From NCBI RefSeq assembly GCF_003385185.1, contig NZ_PQHZ01000012.1:1-64000 (forward strand): a stretch of 64,000 bases of DNA, given 5' to 3'. Position 1 is the stretch's first letter; each line of letters starts with the position of its first letter. A model generated the notes under the pieces. The model was not told the origin of the DNA. It did not search any database and saw nothing but the letters and a program-made list of their open reading frames with translations. Source of the stretch: Amycolatopsis palatopharyngis (GTDB taxonomy: Bacteria; Actinomycetota; Actinomycetes; Mycobacteriales; Pseudonocardiaceae). Below are positions 36,596 to 45,007 of this stretch, one piece after another. The position numbers were made by a program, and so were the translations under genes.

Positions 36596-37551
36596 TGGAC
36601 CGAAACAAGGGGCACGTCGTCGGAGTGGACGGCGGCGGCACGGCCACGAGGGCGTTGGCGGTCGGCCCGGACGGGAACGTGCTCGGCAGGGGCCGGTCCG
36701 GCGGCGCGAACCCGAATTCCCACTCTCCCGAGGACGCGACGGCACACCTCGCCGAGGCGATCACGCGGTCGCTGGACGGACTGGACGCGGCGAGGACGCG
36801 CGCCTGCGTCGTGGGGATGGCCGGGGCGAGCAAACTGAACGATCAAGCCGTCGCGGAGGCGTTCGAGCGGACCTGGGAAGGCCTCGGGCTCGGCTGCCCT
36901 GTCCGCGTCGTCAGCGACGCTGAGGCGGCGTTCGCCTCGGCCACGACCGCGCCCGACGGGACGGTACTCATCGCGGGCACTGGCTCGATCGCCGCCAGGA
37001 TCCGCAAGCGCAGACGTGTCTCGGTCGCCGGAGGTTACGGCTGGTTACTCGGCGACGAGGGTTCGGCGTTCTGGCTGGGCAGGCAGGCGGTCCGGGCGAC
37101 CCTGGACGCGCTCACCGGCGGCCGGTCGCTCGACGGGCTGCCGGAGGCGGTACTCACCGAGGCGTTCGGGGCGCCGCCCGCGGGCGCACCGCTCGAGGTC
37201 GCGCACAAACTGATCACCGTGGCGAACGCGGAGGCACCGATCCGGCTCGCCCGCTTCGCGCCACTGGTGAGCGCGGCCGAACAGCATGGTGACCCGGTCG
37301 CCGGGGAGATCACCACACGCGCCGCGGAACTGCTGGTAGCCCAGGCACTGGCGGCCAGAGAACCGGGCGAGGACACCCCGGTGGTGCTGGTCGGCAGCGT
37401 CCTCAGCCAGTGCGGTCCGGTGGCCAAGGGGGTGCGCGCCGGTCTGCGGGGCCTCGAAGTGCTGGCCAGCGCCGACGGCGAACTCGGCGCGGCCTGGCTA
37501 GCCGCCGTAGACGCCTACGGCGAAAACGCCCCCCGCCCCCAGTTGCGGTAA
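36592..37551 (+). CDS. N-acetylglucosamine kinase-type (BadF/BadG/BcrA/BcrD) ATPase
   Basis: A 319-residue ASKHA-fold kinase: phosphate-1 motif VGVDGGGTATRALAVGPDG, VVGMAGASK, VSDAEAAFASATTAPDG, phosphate-2 motif VLIAGTGSIAARI, GYGWLLGDEGSAFWLG and VLVGSVLSQCGPVAKGVRAG. It would phosphorylate GlcNAc or glucosamine. GTG 36592 followed directly by ATG 36595. Transcribed with the SIS gene and presumably under the dre operator. Confidence 0.87.
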   Translation: MMDRNKGHVVGVDGGGTATRALAVGPDGNVLGRGRSGGANPNSHSPEDATAHLAEAITRSLDGLDAARTRACVVGMAGASKLNDQAVAEAFERTWEGLGLGCPVRVVSDAEAAFASATTAPDGTVLIAGTGSIAARIRKRRRVSVAGGYGWLLGDEGSAFWLGRQAVRATLDALTGGRSLDGLPEAVLTEAFGAPPAGAPLEVAHKLITVANAEAPIRLARFAPLVSAAEQHGDPVAGEITTRAAELLVAQALAAREPGEDTPVVLVGSVLSQCGPVAKGVRAGLRGLEVLASADGELGAAWLAAVDAYGENAPRPQLR

Positions 37552-37584
37552 GCGAGCCCGAGCTGGCCGTGGGCACCGGCCAAA

Positions 37585-37669
37585 GTTCCCCAATGTGGCT
37601 TTGGGGACGTTGGAGTTCCCCAAAGCCGCATTGGGGACGTTGAAGTACCCCAAAGCCACATTGGGGAAC
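37585..37669. repeat. three palindromic units with 30-bp period
   Basis: Units at 37585-37608, 37615-37638 and 37645-37669, each built as G-T-T/A-CCCCAA - six-base centre - TTGGGGA, separated by 6-base spacers (GTTGGA, GTTGAA). Units 1 and 3 are reverse complements of each other and could form one long hairpin with unit 2 in the loop. Non-coding, between convergent genes. Confidence 0.85.
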
Positions 37670-37697
37670 TCCCGTCCCGCGCCGCGCTCCGCCGGAG

Positions 37698-38372
37698 TCA
37701 GCGCGCGCTCTCGCCCTCGCTGTCGGCGGCGAGGCGCAGGCCGGGGTGGTCAGCAGGCAGCGATTTGCGCAGCACCCAGCCGCTCACCGCGATCGTGAGC
37801 GCCACCAGCGGCCAGGAGAGTGCCGTGCGGGCGACGCCGAGAGCAACGACCGCGCCGCTCCACCAGAGCACGCCGAACACGATCACCCTGATCACGTACT
37901 GCAGCACCCAGATCCAGCTGGCCCGCGAGTAGGCGCGCAGTAGCGCGGGATCACGCCGCCAGCGGGTCCGCTGACCCAGCAGCGTGCCCACCACCACGCC
38001 GAGCAGCGGCCAGCGGAGCACGATGCTCGCGGTCCAGACCAGCGCGCTCACCACGTTCGACAGCAACTGGATCAGGAAGAAGTCCTCGGCGCGCCCGGTG
38101 TACAACGCGATCAGCGCGCCGGCGATCACCGCGGTGAGGCTCACCAAGACAGCGCGGGCCTTGCCGCCCCTGGAGAGCCGTACCGCGCCGACCACGATGC
38201 TCACCGCGATCGCGGCCGCGGCACCCCAGGCGATCGACCTGTCCGTCACCAGCCAGCCCAGCACGAAGGCCGCCGGCGGGAGGCTGGCGTCCACCGCACC
38301 CGCACGCCCACCGAGCAGGGTGGCCAGCGATTCCCGCGCCGGCGCGGGCTCAGGCACGGGACTGTCGGTCAC
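37698..38372 (-). CDS. DUF3159 membrane protein
   Basis: A 224-residue actinobacterial membrane protein with about six helices: PPAAFVLGWLVTDRSIAWGA, AVLVSLTAVIAGALIALYTG, EDFFLIQLLSNVVSALVWTA, LQYVIRVIVFGVLWWSGAVV and others. The pattern GRAEDFFLIQLL and LRWPLLGVVVGTLLGQRTRW with WRRDP is typical of DUF3159. Function unknown. Confidence 0.85.
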   Translation of the reverse strand: MTDSPVPEPAPARESLATLLGGRAGAVDASLPPAAFVLGWLVTDRSIAWGAAAAIAVSIVVGAVRLSRGGKARAVLVSLTAVIAGALIALYTGRAEDFFLIQLLSNVVSALVWTASIVLRWPLLGVVVGTLLGQRTRWRRDPALLRAYSRASWIWVLQYVIRVIVFGVLWWSGAVVALGVARTALSWPLVALTIAVSGWVLRKSLPADHPGLRLAADSEGESAR

Positions 38373-38685
38373 GTCCTATAGCGTGCCTCAAAACAGCCAG
38401 TGGGTCAGGCCCGGGTGAGAGCTTCATTACATCCTTCCGTCCGTGATCGGGGCGAAGGGGAGCGGCACCGCCGGAAAAGCGCTCGATGTCCGATGGAACG
38501 AGGGCGCCATCCAGGCAGTCCGTGTAATGGGGATGCGGGCTCGGCCGACAAAGGAAGAAACTGGGAACTCCGTCGAAACCGACGGCGGCGCAGGGCAGGA
38601 CTACCTGGACAAGCTGGGGTGTTGGCCAGGAGGACGGACGCACTTGGCGGGGATCGCACCAGGCGCGGATGGAGGGAGACTCAGC
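38373..38685. other. 313-bp intergenic region
   Basis: Promoter region between the divergent DUF3159 and SGNH hydrolase genes. The hydrolase frame is open upstream to 38443, but that part (MIGAKGSGTAGKALDVRW onward) does not look like protein. No hairpin, repeat or RNA recognised. Confidence 0.5.
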
Positions 38686-39516
38686 GTGTATGCCTTCGAC
38701 AGTTACGTTGCGCTCGGGGACAGCTTTACCGAAGGGCTGAACGACGCACGACCGGACGGCACGTTTCGCGGCTGGGCCGACCGTCTCGCCGAGATTCTCG
38801 CGGGAGGACGCACCGGTTTCCGGTACGCGAACCTCGCGCTGCGGGGCAAGATGCTGGCCGAGGTCGTCGAGGAGCAGCTGCCGATCGCCCTGGACATCCG
38901 GCCCGACCTGGTGACCCTCTGCGCGGGTGGCAACGACATCATCGTCCCCGGCGCCGACGTCGATGCCGTCGCCGAGCGGTTCGAGTCCGCGGTCGCGCAG
39001 TTGCGTGCGGCCGGGATCAACGTCGTGATCTTCACCGGTCCGGACACCAAGCAGGTGTCGGTGATGAACATCCTGCGCGGCAAGGTCGGGATCTACAACG
39101 CACACCTCTGGGCCATCGCCGACCGCTACGGCGCCAAGGTCGTGGATCTCTGGGCCATGGACGCCCTGCATGACCTGCGAGCGTGGAGTGACGATCGGCT
39201 CCACTTCACGGCGGAAGGGCACCGCCGGATCGCGCTGCGCACCGCCGACGTGCTCGGCATCGCCATCGAAGCGGACTGGCGCGAGCCGTGGCCGGCGAAC
39301 GACGAGCACGCCACCTGGATCACCTCTCGCCGCTCCGATCTGGAATGGACACGGGCACACCTGCTGCCGTGGATCCGCAGGCAGCTGCGCGGCGAGTCCA
39401 TGGGCGACGGCCTCGCCCCCAAACGTCCCCAACTGACGCCGCTGATCGAAGCGGCGCCCGAGCCACCGCTGAACGGCTTGGTCGACGTCGCCGCCTGCAA
39501 CCCCGACCTGCGCTGA
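38686..39516 (+). CDS. SGNH/GDSL-family hydrolase
   Basis: A 276-residue esterase/lipase-fold enzyme from GTG 38686 (GGGAG seven bases upstream). Block I GDSFTEG with the nucleophile Ser at the very N-terminus (YVALGDSFTEGLND), block II Gly in LALRGKML, block III GGND (LVTLCAGGNDIIVPG) and block V DxxH (DDRLHFTAEGHRRIA). No signal peptide, so cytoplasmic. The C-terminal 60 residues (WPANDEHATWITSRRSDLEW, LLPWIRRQLRG) match the actinobacterial subfamily. Natural substrate unknown. Confidence 0.9.
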   Translation: MYAFDSYVALGDSFTEGLNDARPDGTFRGWADRLAEILAGGRTGFRYANLALRGKMLAEVVEEQLPIALDIRPDLVTLCAGGNDIIVPGADVDAVAERFESAVAQLRAAGINVVIFTGPDTKQVSVMNILRGKVGIYNAHLWAIADRYGAKVVDLWAMDALHDLRAWSDDRLHFTAEGHRRIALRTADVLGIAIEADWREPWPANDEHATWITSRRSDLEWTRAHLLPWIRRQLRGESMGDGLAPKRPQLTPLIEAAPEPPLNGLVDVAACNPDLR

Positions 39517-39577
39517 TCCACCGATCGGCTGGCGTTCTCGAGTCGCATCGGGACCCACGCGGGCTTACAGTCAGCCC

Positions 39578-40228
39578 ATGTCCGGTCCACGCGGTTGGCT
39601 CCCGCTGATCCCGCTCGGACTGCTGGTGACAGGGGTGCTCACCCTGCTCGCCGGATGGACAACCGGGCAGGACATCGAAGCCGACCTCACCGAGCGTTCG
39701 GCCGCCGCCCTCGCCGAGAAAGGGCTTGGCGGCGGGGCCGTCACGTTCGATGGCCGGGACGCGACGCTGGACGGATTCACCGGTGACCGGGCGGCGCAGG
39801 CCGCGGCCGCGGTGCGGTCGGTCACCGGAGTCCGGGTTGTCGAGCAGGCAGGCGACAACGGTTCCGGCGGGCAGAGCGTCGAGGAACTGCAGGCCGAGAT
39901 CGACCGCTTGCTGGGCGAAACGCCGATCACGTTCGTGCCGGACACGGCCGAACTGACGCAGGAGGGCGCGCGCTCCGCCCGTGCGGTCGCCGACCTGCTC
40001 ACTGGTGCACGCGAATTCTCGGAGATCGAGGTCGGTGGACATGTCGCGGCGACTCCGGGAGACGAGTCGACCGCGATGACGCTGTCCACGAGACGGGCCG
40101 AGACCGTGGTCGATCTGCTGACTTCGGCGGGAGTGCCCGCGGAGCAGATCACCGCGAGGGGGTACGGCGCGACGCGCCCACGCACCGACGGCGGCGACAA
40201 CCGCCGGGTGGAGATCACACTGAGGTGA
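39578..40228 (+). CDS. OmpA-family protein with BON-like region (ArfA-like)
   Basis: A 216-residue protein: N-terminal membrane helix (LPLIPLGLLVTGVLTLLAGW), a BON-like segment (ALAEKGLGGGAVTFDGRDAT to VRVVEQ) and a C-terminal OmpA domain (ITFVPDTAELTQEGARSARA, STRRAETVVDLLTSAGVPAE, ITARGYGATRPRTD). The order matches mycobacterial ArfA (Rv0899), which acts outside the membrane. The C-terminal domain probably binds peptidoglycan. The next gene encodes a one-helix membrane protein, as in arf operons. Confidence 0.85.
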   Translation: MSGPRGWLPLIPLGLLVTGVLTLLAGWTTGQDIEADLTERSAAALAEKGLGGGAVTFDGRDATLDGFTGDRAAQAAAAVRSVTGVRVVEQAGDNGSGGQSVEELQAEIDRLLGETPITFVPDTAELTQEGARSARAVADLLTGAREFSEIEVGGHVAATPGDESTAMTLSTRRAETVVDLLTSAGVPAEQITARGYGATRPRTDGGDNRRVEITLR

Positions 40229-40241
40229 GAGAGGGGTTGCC

Positions 40242-40652
40242 ATGCTGTGGCTGGCCGGTCAGATCTGGCTCTGGTTGCTGATCTCCTTCGCGCTGGGCGC
40301 CGGGATCACCGGGTTTCTCCTCACTCGACGGCAACCTGGGAAGGCACAGGCCGGGCGCGCCGAACCCCAGCCGGAGCGGGTCCGCGACGACCGCGCCGAC
40401 AGCCGGGCGGGTGGTCGGGAAACGGCCGAGGCTCCCGAACGGATCTCCGGCGACATCCCGCTGCCGGCTGCCGCGTACGACCGGTTCGAGCCCCAGGACG
40501 ACGACCTGACGCAACAGATCAACCTCGGCGGTCAGTCCGGGACACTGCCACGCGACGACGACTGGCGCTCCAGGAACGACTGGCCGCGAGAGGACGAGGG
40601 GCACACCACCGAGATCGTGGACGACTCGGGCCACCGTCCGCACGAGCGCTGA
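40242..40652 (+). CDS. single-helix membrane protein
   Basis: A 136-residue protein with one N-terminal membrane helix (IWLWLLISFALGAGITGFLL) and a long, acidic, disordered cytoplasmic tail (DDRADSRAGG to HRPHER). 13 bases after the OmpA-family gene; a partner role to it (ArfB/ArfC-like) is inferred from position only. Confidence 0.7.
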   Translation: MLWLAGQIWLWLLISFALGAGITGFLLTRRQPGKAQAGRAEPQPERVRDDRADSRAGGRETAEAPERISGDIPLPAAAYDRFEPQDDDLTQQINLGGQSGTLPRDDDWRSRNDWPREDEGHTTEIVDDSGHRPHER

Positions 40653-40805
40653 TGCCGGACTGATAAATTCGAACATCCATGCGAGTGAGGCCCGCGCCGG
40701 AGCATCTGGGGGAAGCCATCGATGCGGCGCGTGCCGTCCTCGGCGTGGATCTCGAAGGGCGTTCTCGGGCAACTCGCCGCAGGACTCGCACCGTAAGGAG
40801 GCAGG

Positions 40806-41312
40806 ATGGCGCTCCCGCACTGGACTCCGGACAGCCTGCTCCCGCCAGGCCGGCATCCGGCCGACCTCTCCGACATCTACGAGCGCTTCGTATGGGACGC
40901 CCCGCATCGCAATGAGCGGGAGAACCTGTTCGGCGCGCTCGGTGGTTACCTTGGCGTGGTCATGCGGATGATCCCGGCGGGAAGAGCCTGGATCGGCGGT
41001 GGCTTCACCACCCGGATGGATGGCGTCCCCAGCGACATCGACGTCCTGCTGCTGCCCGACGACTGGGGCAGCCTCAAGCGCCTCGACAGTGCGGGCAGGG
41101 CCGAGTTCTACGGTCTGCTGACGCTGCGGGGCGTGATCGTGGAGCAGCCGGTGATGTACCTGGACCAGGTGCAGCCGGTCGGTGGGTTGTTGGACGGCTT
41201 CCTCTGCCGTCCCGGCGACGAGGAAACCTGGGCTGAGACGTGGTCGGCGGTGCGGGGCCCGCACGGCCCGGTGGAGGGGCTCGTCAAGGGCTTCGCGGAA
41301 GTGACCTGGTGA
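40806..41312 (+). CDS. DUF6932-type nucleotidyltransferase-like protein
   Basis: A 168-residue protein with the layout of DUF6932 / minimal nucleotidyltransferases: LLPPGRHPADLSDIYERFVW, ENLFGALGGYLGVVMRMI, then the active-site-like block AWIGGGFTTRMDGVPSDIDV followed by LLLPDDW. The GS-x-D-x-D logic is kept except that the Ser of the G-S motif is Gly. GTAAGGAGG lies six bases upstream of the ATG. Seven bases before the 41320 gene, forming a two-gene unit. Related folds act as toxins or antitoxins (AbiEii/MenA type), but activity here is inference. Confidence 0.65.
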   Translation: MALPHWTPDSLLPPGRHPADLSDIYERFVWDAPHRNERENLFGALGGYLGVVMRMIPAGRAWIGGGFTTRMDGVPSDIDVLLLPDDWGSLKRLDSAGRAEFYGLLTLRGVIVEQPVMYLDQVQPVGGLLDGFLCRPGDEETWAETWSAVRGPHGPVEGLVKGFAEVTW

Positions 41313-41319
41313 GGACGGT

Positions 41320-42195
41320 ATGAGGTTCCGGCACATCGCCGACGACATCCCCGGTGGCACCTGGCTGGACGACCTGGCGCGCGCCTCCGCGATGTCGGCG
41401 TACGCCAAGTTCGAACGCACCTCGCGGGCGCCGCTGCTACGGGTCTCGGTTCTCGGATCGACCCAGCTCGACGCATACACGTTCTCCGACATCAGCCGTT
41501 CACTGCAGGACGCGACCGCGAAGGTCGGGCATATCGTCCGCAATCCGCAGGGCGAGATCACCTCCGTGCAGCCCGCGGACCGGGAGAAGGCCCCGTTGAT
41601 CCAGCGTGGCCAGGCGGGCAACACGATCTTCTTCGGCTTTCCGGAGATGAGCGCCGAGGACGCGCTGATCCAGGACGGCATCGAGACGTTGTCCGAGCGC
41701 GCGGTGAAGGAACTCTGTGACTTCCTCCCGGTCAACGGCTCCGACGACGGCGCGCTCGACGCGGTGCTGCTGCAGCGCGACACGGTGCGCAATGCGGTCA
41801 GCGACATCGTCAACGCGGTGACCAAGAATTCGGGCATCGGTCTCACTCTCACACCGACCTCCGGTGAAGAGGTGGCGCGGAGCATGACCACGGAACAGGC
41901 CAGGGTGCTGCAGAGCAGCCTCCGGGAGTCCCGTGAGGACGTCGGCTACGAAACGGTGAGCGGCAGGCTCGACGGCGTCCGAACCCGCAGGCGCATCTTC
42001 TATCTGGAACGGGACACCGGCGGAACCATTCAGGGCGCCGTCGCGCCCGACCTGCTCGACGAGATCAAACTGAAGCTCGACCAGCCGGTCACAGCGCGCC
42101 TGCGCGTCGTACGAACGACGACGATCGACGGCCGGCGAGGCAGGCCGGTGTACGAACTTCTGGAGATCCATTCCCAAACGAGCCTGTTCGACTGA
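41320..42195 (+). CDS. unknown protein paired with the DUF6932-like gene
   Basis: A 291-residue protein that I do not recognise. It begins MRFRHIADDIPGGTWLDDLA and contains APLLRVSVLGSTQLDAYTFS, NTIFFGFPEMSAEDALIQDG, a helical centre (LDAVLLQRDTVRNAVSDIVN) and a beta-rich C-terminus (TRRRIFYLERDTGGTIQGAV, VTARLRVVRTTTIDG). No signal peptide or membrane segment. The centre with SDDGALDAVLLQRDT could be an oligomerisation or nucleotide-binding surface. Immediately downstream of the nucleotidyltransferase-like gene and probably co-translated. Ends inside a direct repeat. Confidence 0.65.
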   Translation: MRFRHIADDIPGGTWLDDLARASAMSAYAKFERTSRAPLLRVSVLGSTQLDAYTFSDISRSLQDATAKVGHIVRNPQGEITSVQPADREKAPLIQRGQAGNTIFFGFPEMSAEDALIQDGIETLSERAVKELCDFLPVNGSDDGALDAVLLQRDTVRNAVSDIVNAVTKNSGIGLTLTPTSGEEVARSMTTEQARVLQSSLRESREDVGYETVSGRLDGVRTRRRIFYLERDTGGTIQGAVAPDLLDEIKLKLDQPVTARLRVVRTTTIDGRRGRPVYELLEIHSQTSLFD

Positions 42196-42335
42196 GGCGG
42201 CAACGGAACTCCACCCCAACGGCAGCCGCCCGCCGAAGGAGACGCACGCAGCGCGAAGCCTGCGAAGCGCTGCCAAAACAGCACCGACTGAGGCGGCAAC
42301 GGAACCTTCACCCCAACGGCAGCCCTCCGCCGAAG
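42190..42335. repeat. direct repeat, two copies of ~49 bp
   Basis: Copy 1 at 42190-42238 and copy 2 at 42286-42335 share GACTGAGGCGGCAACGGAAC, then CACCCCAACGGCAGCC and CGCCGAAG. Copy 1 contains the stop codon of the 41320 gene. A shorter motif (GCGAAGCGCTG / CCGAAGCGCTG) also recurs. Probably an interspersed repeat of this genome. Confidence 0.8.
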
Positions 42336-42340
42336 CGCTG

Positions 42341-42367
42341 CGGCCGGTCCGTGTTCGGGACCGGCCG
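42341..42367. terminator. strong hairpin between convergent genes
   Basis: CGGCCGGTCC (42341-42350) and GGACCGGCCG (42358-42367) form a perfect 10-bp stem with a 7-base loop, between the 41320 gene and helD, which converge here. Likely a bidirectional terminator. Confidence 0.75.
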
Positions 42368-42385
42368 CGAACGCCAGTCGCTATA

Positions 42386-44593
42386 TCAACGGTTTCCCAG
42401 CTTCGCGGCGGTCCCCTTCTCGTCGAGTCCGGCCAGTACCTGTGGCAGTGACCCCTGATGCAGGACGCCGAGGCGTTGAGTCGCACGCGTGAGTGCGACG
42501 TAGAGCTCGGCAGCACCGCGTGGGCCTTGGGCGAGGATCCTCGCCGGTTCCACGACCAGGACGGCGTCGAACTCCAGGCCCTTCGTCTCCGAAACCGGCA
42601 CCGTGCCCGGGACGCCCGGTGGCCCGATCACGACGCTGGTGCCTTCGTATCCGGCTTCCTGCCGGACGAACTCCTCGATAGCAGCGGGCAGTTCGTCCTC
42701 GGTGACCTGCCTGGACCACGGCTGGACACCGCAGGCGCGAACTGATTCCGGCGCCTGGACTCCTGGCGCGAACTCCGCGAGCAGCGTGGCGGCGATGGCC
42801 ATGATCTCCGCCGGGGTGCGGTAGTTCACCGAAAGCGACCGGTAGACCCAGCGGCCGGGTACGTACGGCCGCAGCATCGTGTCCCACGACGTCGCTCCGG
42901 CCAAGGAGCGGCGTTGGGCGAGATCGCCGACCACCGTGAAGGATCGGCCGGGACAGCGCCGCATCAGCACTCGCCAGTCCATTTCGGACAGCTCCTGGGC
43001 CTCGTCGACCACGACGTGCCGATAGGTCCAGTCCCGGTCGGCGGCGGCGCGTTCGGCGAGTTCACGAGTGTCGTGTTCGACGAACCGGTCGGCGAGGTCC
43101 TCGGCGTAGAGCAGGTCCGTTGCGAACAGGTGATCGTCGTCGTCCATCGAGTCCTGGCGGTCGACGAGCATGTCCATCACGCGGGTGGCGTACTCGGCCT
43201 CGGCCTTCCGTTCCCGCTCGGCCGACTTGTCCGCCGACCCGTCACTGCCCAGCAGGTCGACCAGTTCGTCGAGTAGTGGCACGTCCGAAACCGTCCAGGC
43301 ATCCCCGTCGACGCGAGCCAGCGCCTCGTCGGCGCCTGCCGCTCGCAACCGCTCGGGTGAGGTGTACAGCGACGAAAGCAGCGATTCCGGGGTCAGCACC
43401 GGCCAAAACTCGTCGAGCGCGGCGGTGAACTTCTCGTCCTGCGCGAGTTCGGCGAGCAGGTCGGCTCGCAGCTGCTCCCAGCCCTCGCGGTCCTCCCTGG
43501 TCAGCCAGCCCCGACCGATCCTGGCTATCGCCCGTTCGGTGAGCACGTAGGTGACGATCTCGGTGAACACCGCGCGGGCCTCGTTGTGCGGCAGCCCGCT
43601 CGCGCGCGCCTCCTCCCTTGCCCACTGCGCGGTCTCGACGTCGATCCGCACCGTGACGTCCGCCAGGTCGATCGACAGCGGGTCATCCGGCAGCCGCTGC
43701 CGGTCGGCGACCGCGGCCGCGAGCACGTCGAGGATCTTCAGCGAGCCCTTGAGCCGCACCGCCTCCGGGGTGTCCTCGGCCGTGACGTGCAGACCGGGCA
43801 CGAGATCGCCGGTGGTCATGAACACCACGTCGGATTCGCCGAGTGACGGCAGGACGCGGCCGATGTGGTTCAGGAACGCCGGGTTGGGCCCGACCACGAG
43901 CACGCCGTGGCGTTCCATCCGTTCCCGCTGGGTGTAGAGCAGATACGCGACGCGGTGCAGCGCCACCACGGTCTTTCCGGTGCCGGGGCCGCCCTCGATC
44001 ACCAGCACTCCAGGGTGCTCCAGCCGGATGATCCGGTCCTGCTCGGCCTGGATCGTTGCCACGATGTCGCGCATTCCCGCACCCCGAGGTGCGTTGACCG
44101 CGGCGAGCAGAGCGGTGTCCCCACGCTCGGCGGCATCGGGACGGCCGAGCACCTCGTCGGTGAAGTCCACCACGCGACGCCCGCGCGTGTGGAATTGACG
44201 GCGCCGGCGCATGTTTTCCGGATTCGCCGCGGTGGCGACGTAGAAAGCACGTGATGCCGGCGCCCGCCAGTCGAGCAGCACGGGTTCGTAGGAGTTCTCC
44301 TCGTCGAAAAGACCGATCCTGCCGATATAGGAATGCTCTCCCGAAAGGGAATCCAACCGGCCGAAACACAGTCCGTTGTCCACCACGTCCAGCCGCTTCG
44401 CCTCTTTCGCCAGCGCGCGCACCTCGACGTCGCGCTCCATGGGCGAGGTGATGTTTTCCCGAGCGACAGGGCTCCGCAACGCCGCTGTGTACGCAGCCTT
44501 CACCCGCGCGCGCTCGGCGTCCAGCCGCCGGTACAGCCCAGCCACATAGCTCTGCTCGGACCGCAATTCGCCTTCATACCCCTGAGTTGACAC
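42386..44593 (-). CDS. helD: HelD-type RNA polymerase recycling ATPase
   Basis: A 735-residue superfamily-1 (UvrD/Rep-like) protein with an N-terminal coiled coil (EQSYVAGLYRRLDAERARVK) that in HelD enters the secondary channel of RNA polymerase. Walker A is VIEGGPGTGKTVVALHR (~205); Walker B VVVDEAQELSEMDW; motif IV-VI elements include VVGDLAQRRSLAG, SVNYRTPAEI, SETKGLEFDAVLVVEP and YVALTRATQRLG. Actinobacterial (class II) HelD releases stalled polymerase and can reduce rifampicin sensitivity. GTG start at 44593. No close match to the 19-bp rifamycin-associated element was seen upstream. Confidence 0.88.
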   Translation of the reverse strand: MSTQGYEGELRSEQSYVAGLYRRLDAERARVKAAYTAALRSPVARENITSPMERDVEVRALAKEAKRLDVVDNGLCFGRLDSLSGEHSYIGRIGLFDEENSYEPVLLDWRAPASRAFYVATAANPENMRRRRQFHTRGRRVVDFTDEVLGRPDAAERGDTALLAAVNAPRGAGMRDIVATIQAEQDRIIRLEHPGVLVIEGGPGTGKTVVALHRVAYLLYTQRERMERHGVLVVGPNPAFLNHIGRVLPSLGESDVVFMTTGDLVPGLHVTAEDTPEAVRLKGSLKILDVLAAAVADRQRLPDDPLSIDLADVTVRIDVETAQWAREEARASGLPHNEARAVFTEIVTYVLTERAIARIGRGWLTREDREGWEQLRADLLAELAQDEKFTAALDEFWPVLTPESLLSSLYTSPERLRAAGADEALARVDGDAWTVSDVPLLDELVDLLGSDGSADKSAERERKAEAEYATRVMDMLVDRQDSMDDDDHLFATDLLYAEDLADRFVEHDTRELAERAAADRDWTYRHVVVDEAQELSEMDWRVLMRRCPGRSFTVVGDLAQRRSLAGATSWDTMLRPYVPGRWVYRSLSVNYRTPAEIMAIAATLLAEFAPGVQAPESVRACGVQPWSRQVTEDELPAAIEEFVRQEAGYEGTSVVIGPPGVPGTVPVSETKGLEFDAVLVVEPARILAQGPRGAAELYVALTRATQRLGVLHQGSLPQVLAGLDEKGTAAKLGNR

Positions 44594-45007
44594 ATGCCCC
44601 TCACTGTGACTAAACTGATTTTAGATCGGCTGTTATCCATTTATGTATGGACGACAAGCCGACTTTTTATTATCCCTTTGACGTCAAGCCCGGTCACATT
44701 CGGGCGTTTTTCAGGTCAGCAGCGGCTCGAAATCGCCGCGCGACCGAAGAGTGCGTCCGGGCTCATCCTCGCGCTTTCCCGGGAAAGCGCGGCAGCGCCA
44801 ACGCCACTGGCCGGCCGGAACTCCCCCCACCAGGGCCGACCGGCCAGCACGCAACGGCTCGTCTCGCGAGACGCCCGTTCTCTTCGCGACCCTCCCTGGT
44901 CTGCGAAGGAACAGTGCTGCCACAGCAGCTCCTCCCCCGAAGGCCACTGTGGCGAGCACCGCGAGCGGGACAGTACGCCGAACGGCCGTGTCGCCACTAA
45001 GAATCCG
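44594..45007. other. 414-bp intergenic region with AT-rich promoter part
   Basis: 44594-44710 is unusually AT-rich and holds the helD promoter; an inverted repeat (CTAAA 44610-44614 / TTTAG 44620-44624) with TAAAAT on the minus strand may be its -10 or an operator. 44711-44959 is open on the minus strand in the same frame as the SARP gene ends and would encode a hydrophobic start (VLATVAFGGGAAVAALFLRR) from a GTG, but no ribosome site is present; possibly a remnant or small membrane protein. Confidence 0.4.

Noticed and set aside
37585..37669. CRISPR array suggested by regular 30-bp spacing
   Set aside because: Spacers are only 6 bases and nearly identical, units are palindromic and there are no cas genes.
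40679..40805. Small gene before the DUF6932-like gene (MRVRPAPEHLGEAIDAARAV)
   Set aside because: The frame runs into the next gene and has no ribosome site; a one-base shift would be needed to end properly. Left as unproven.
44594..44710. Rifamycin-associated element in front of helD
   Set aside because: No GGGG...CCCC type 19-bp palindrome is present; only an AT-rich inverted repeat.
44711..44959. Small membrane protein gene after the SARP gene
   Set aside because: Hydrophobic start but no ribosome site and the frame is simply the continuation of the SARP frame after its stop; recorded only as a note on the intergenic region.
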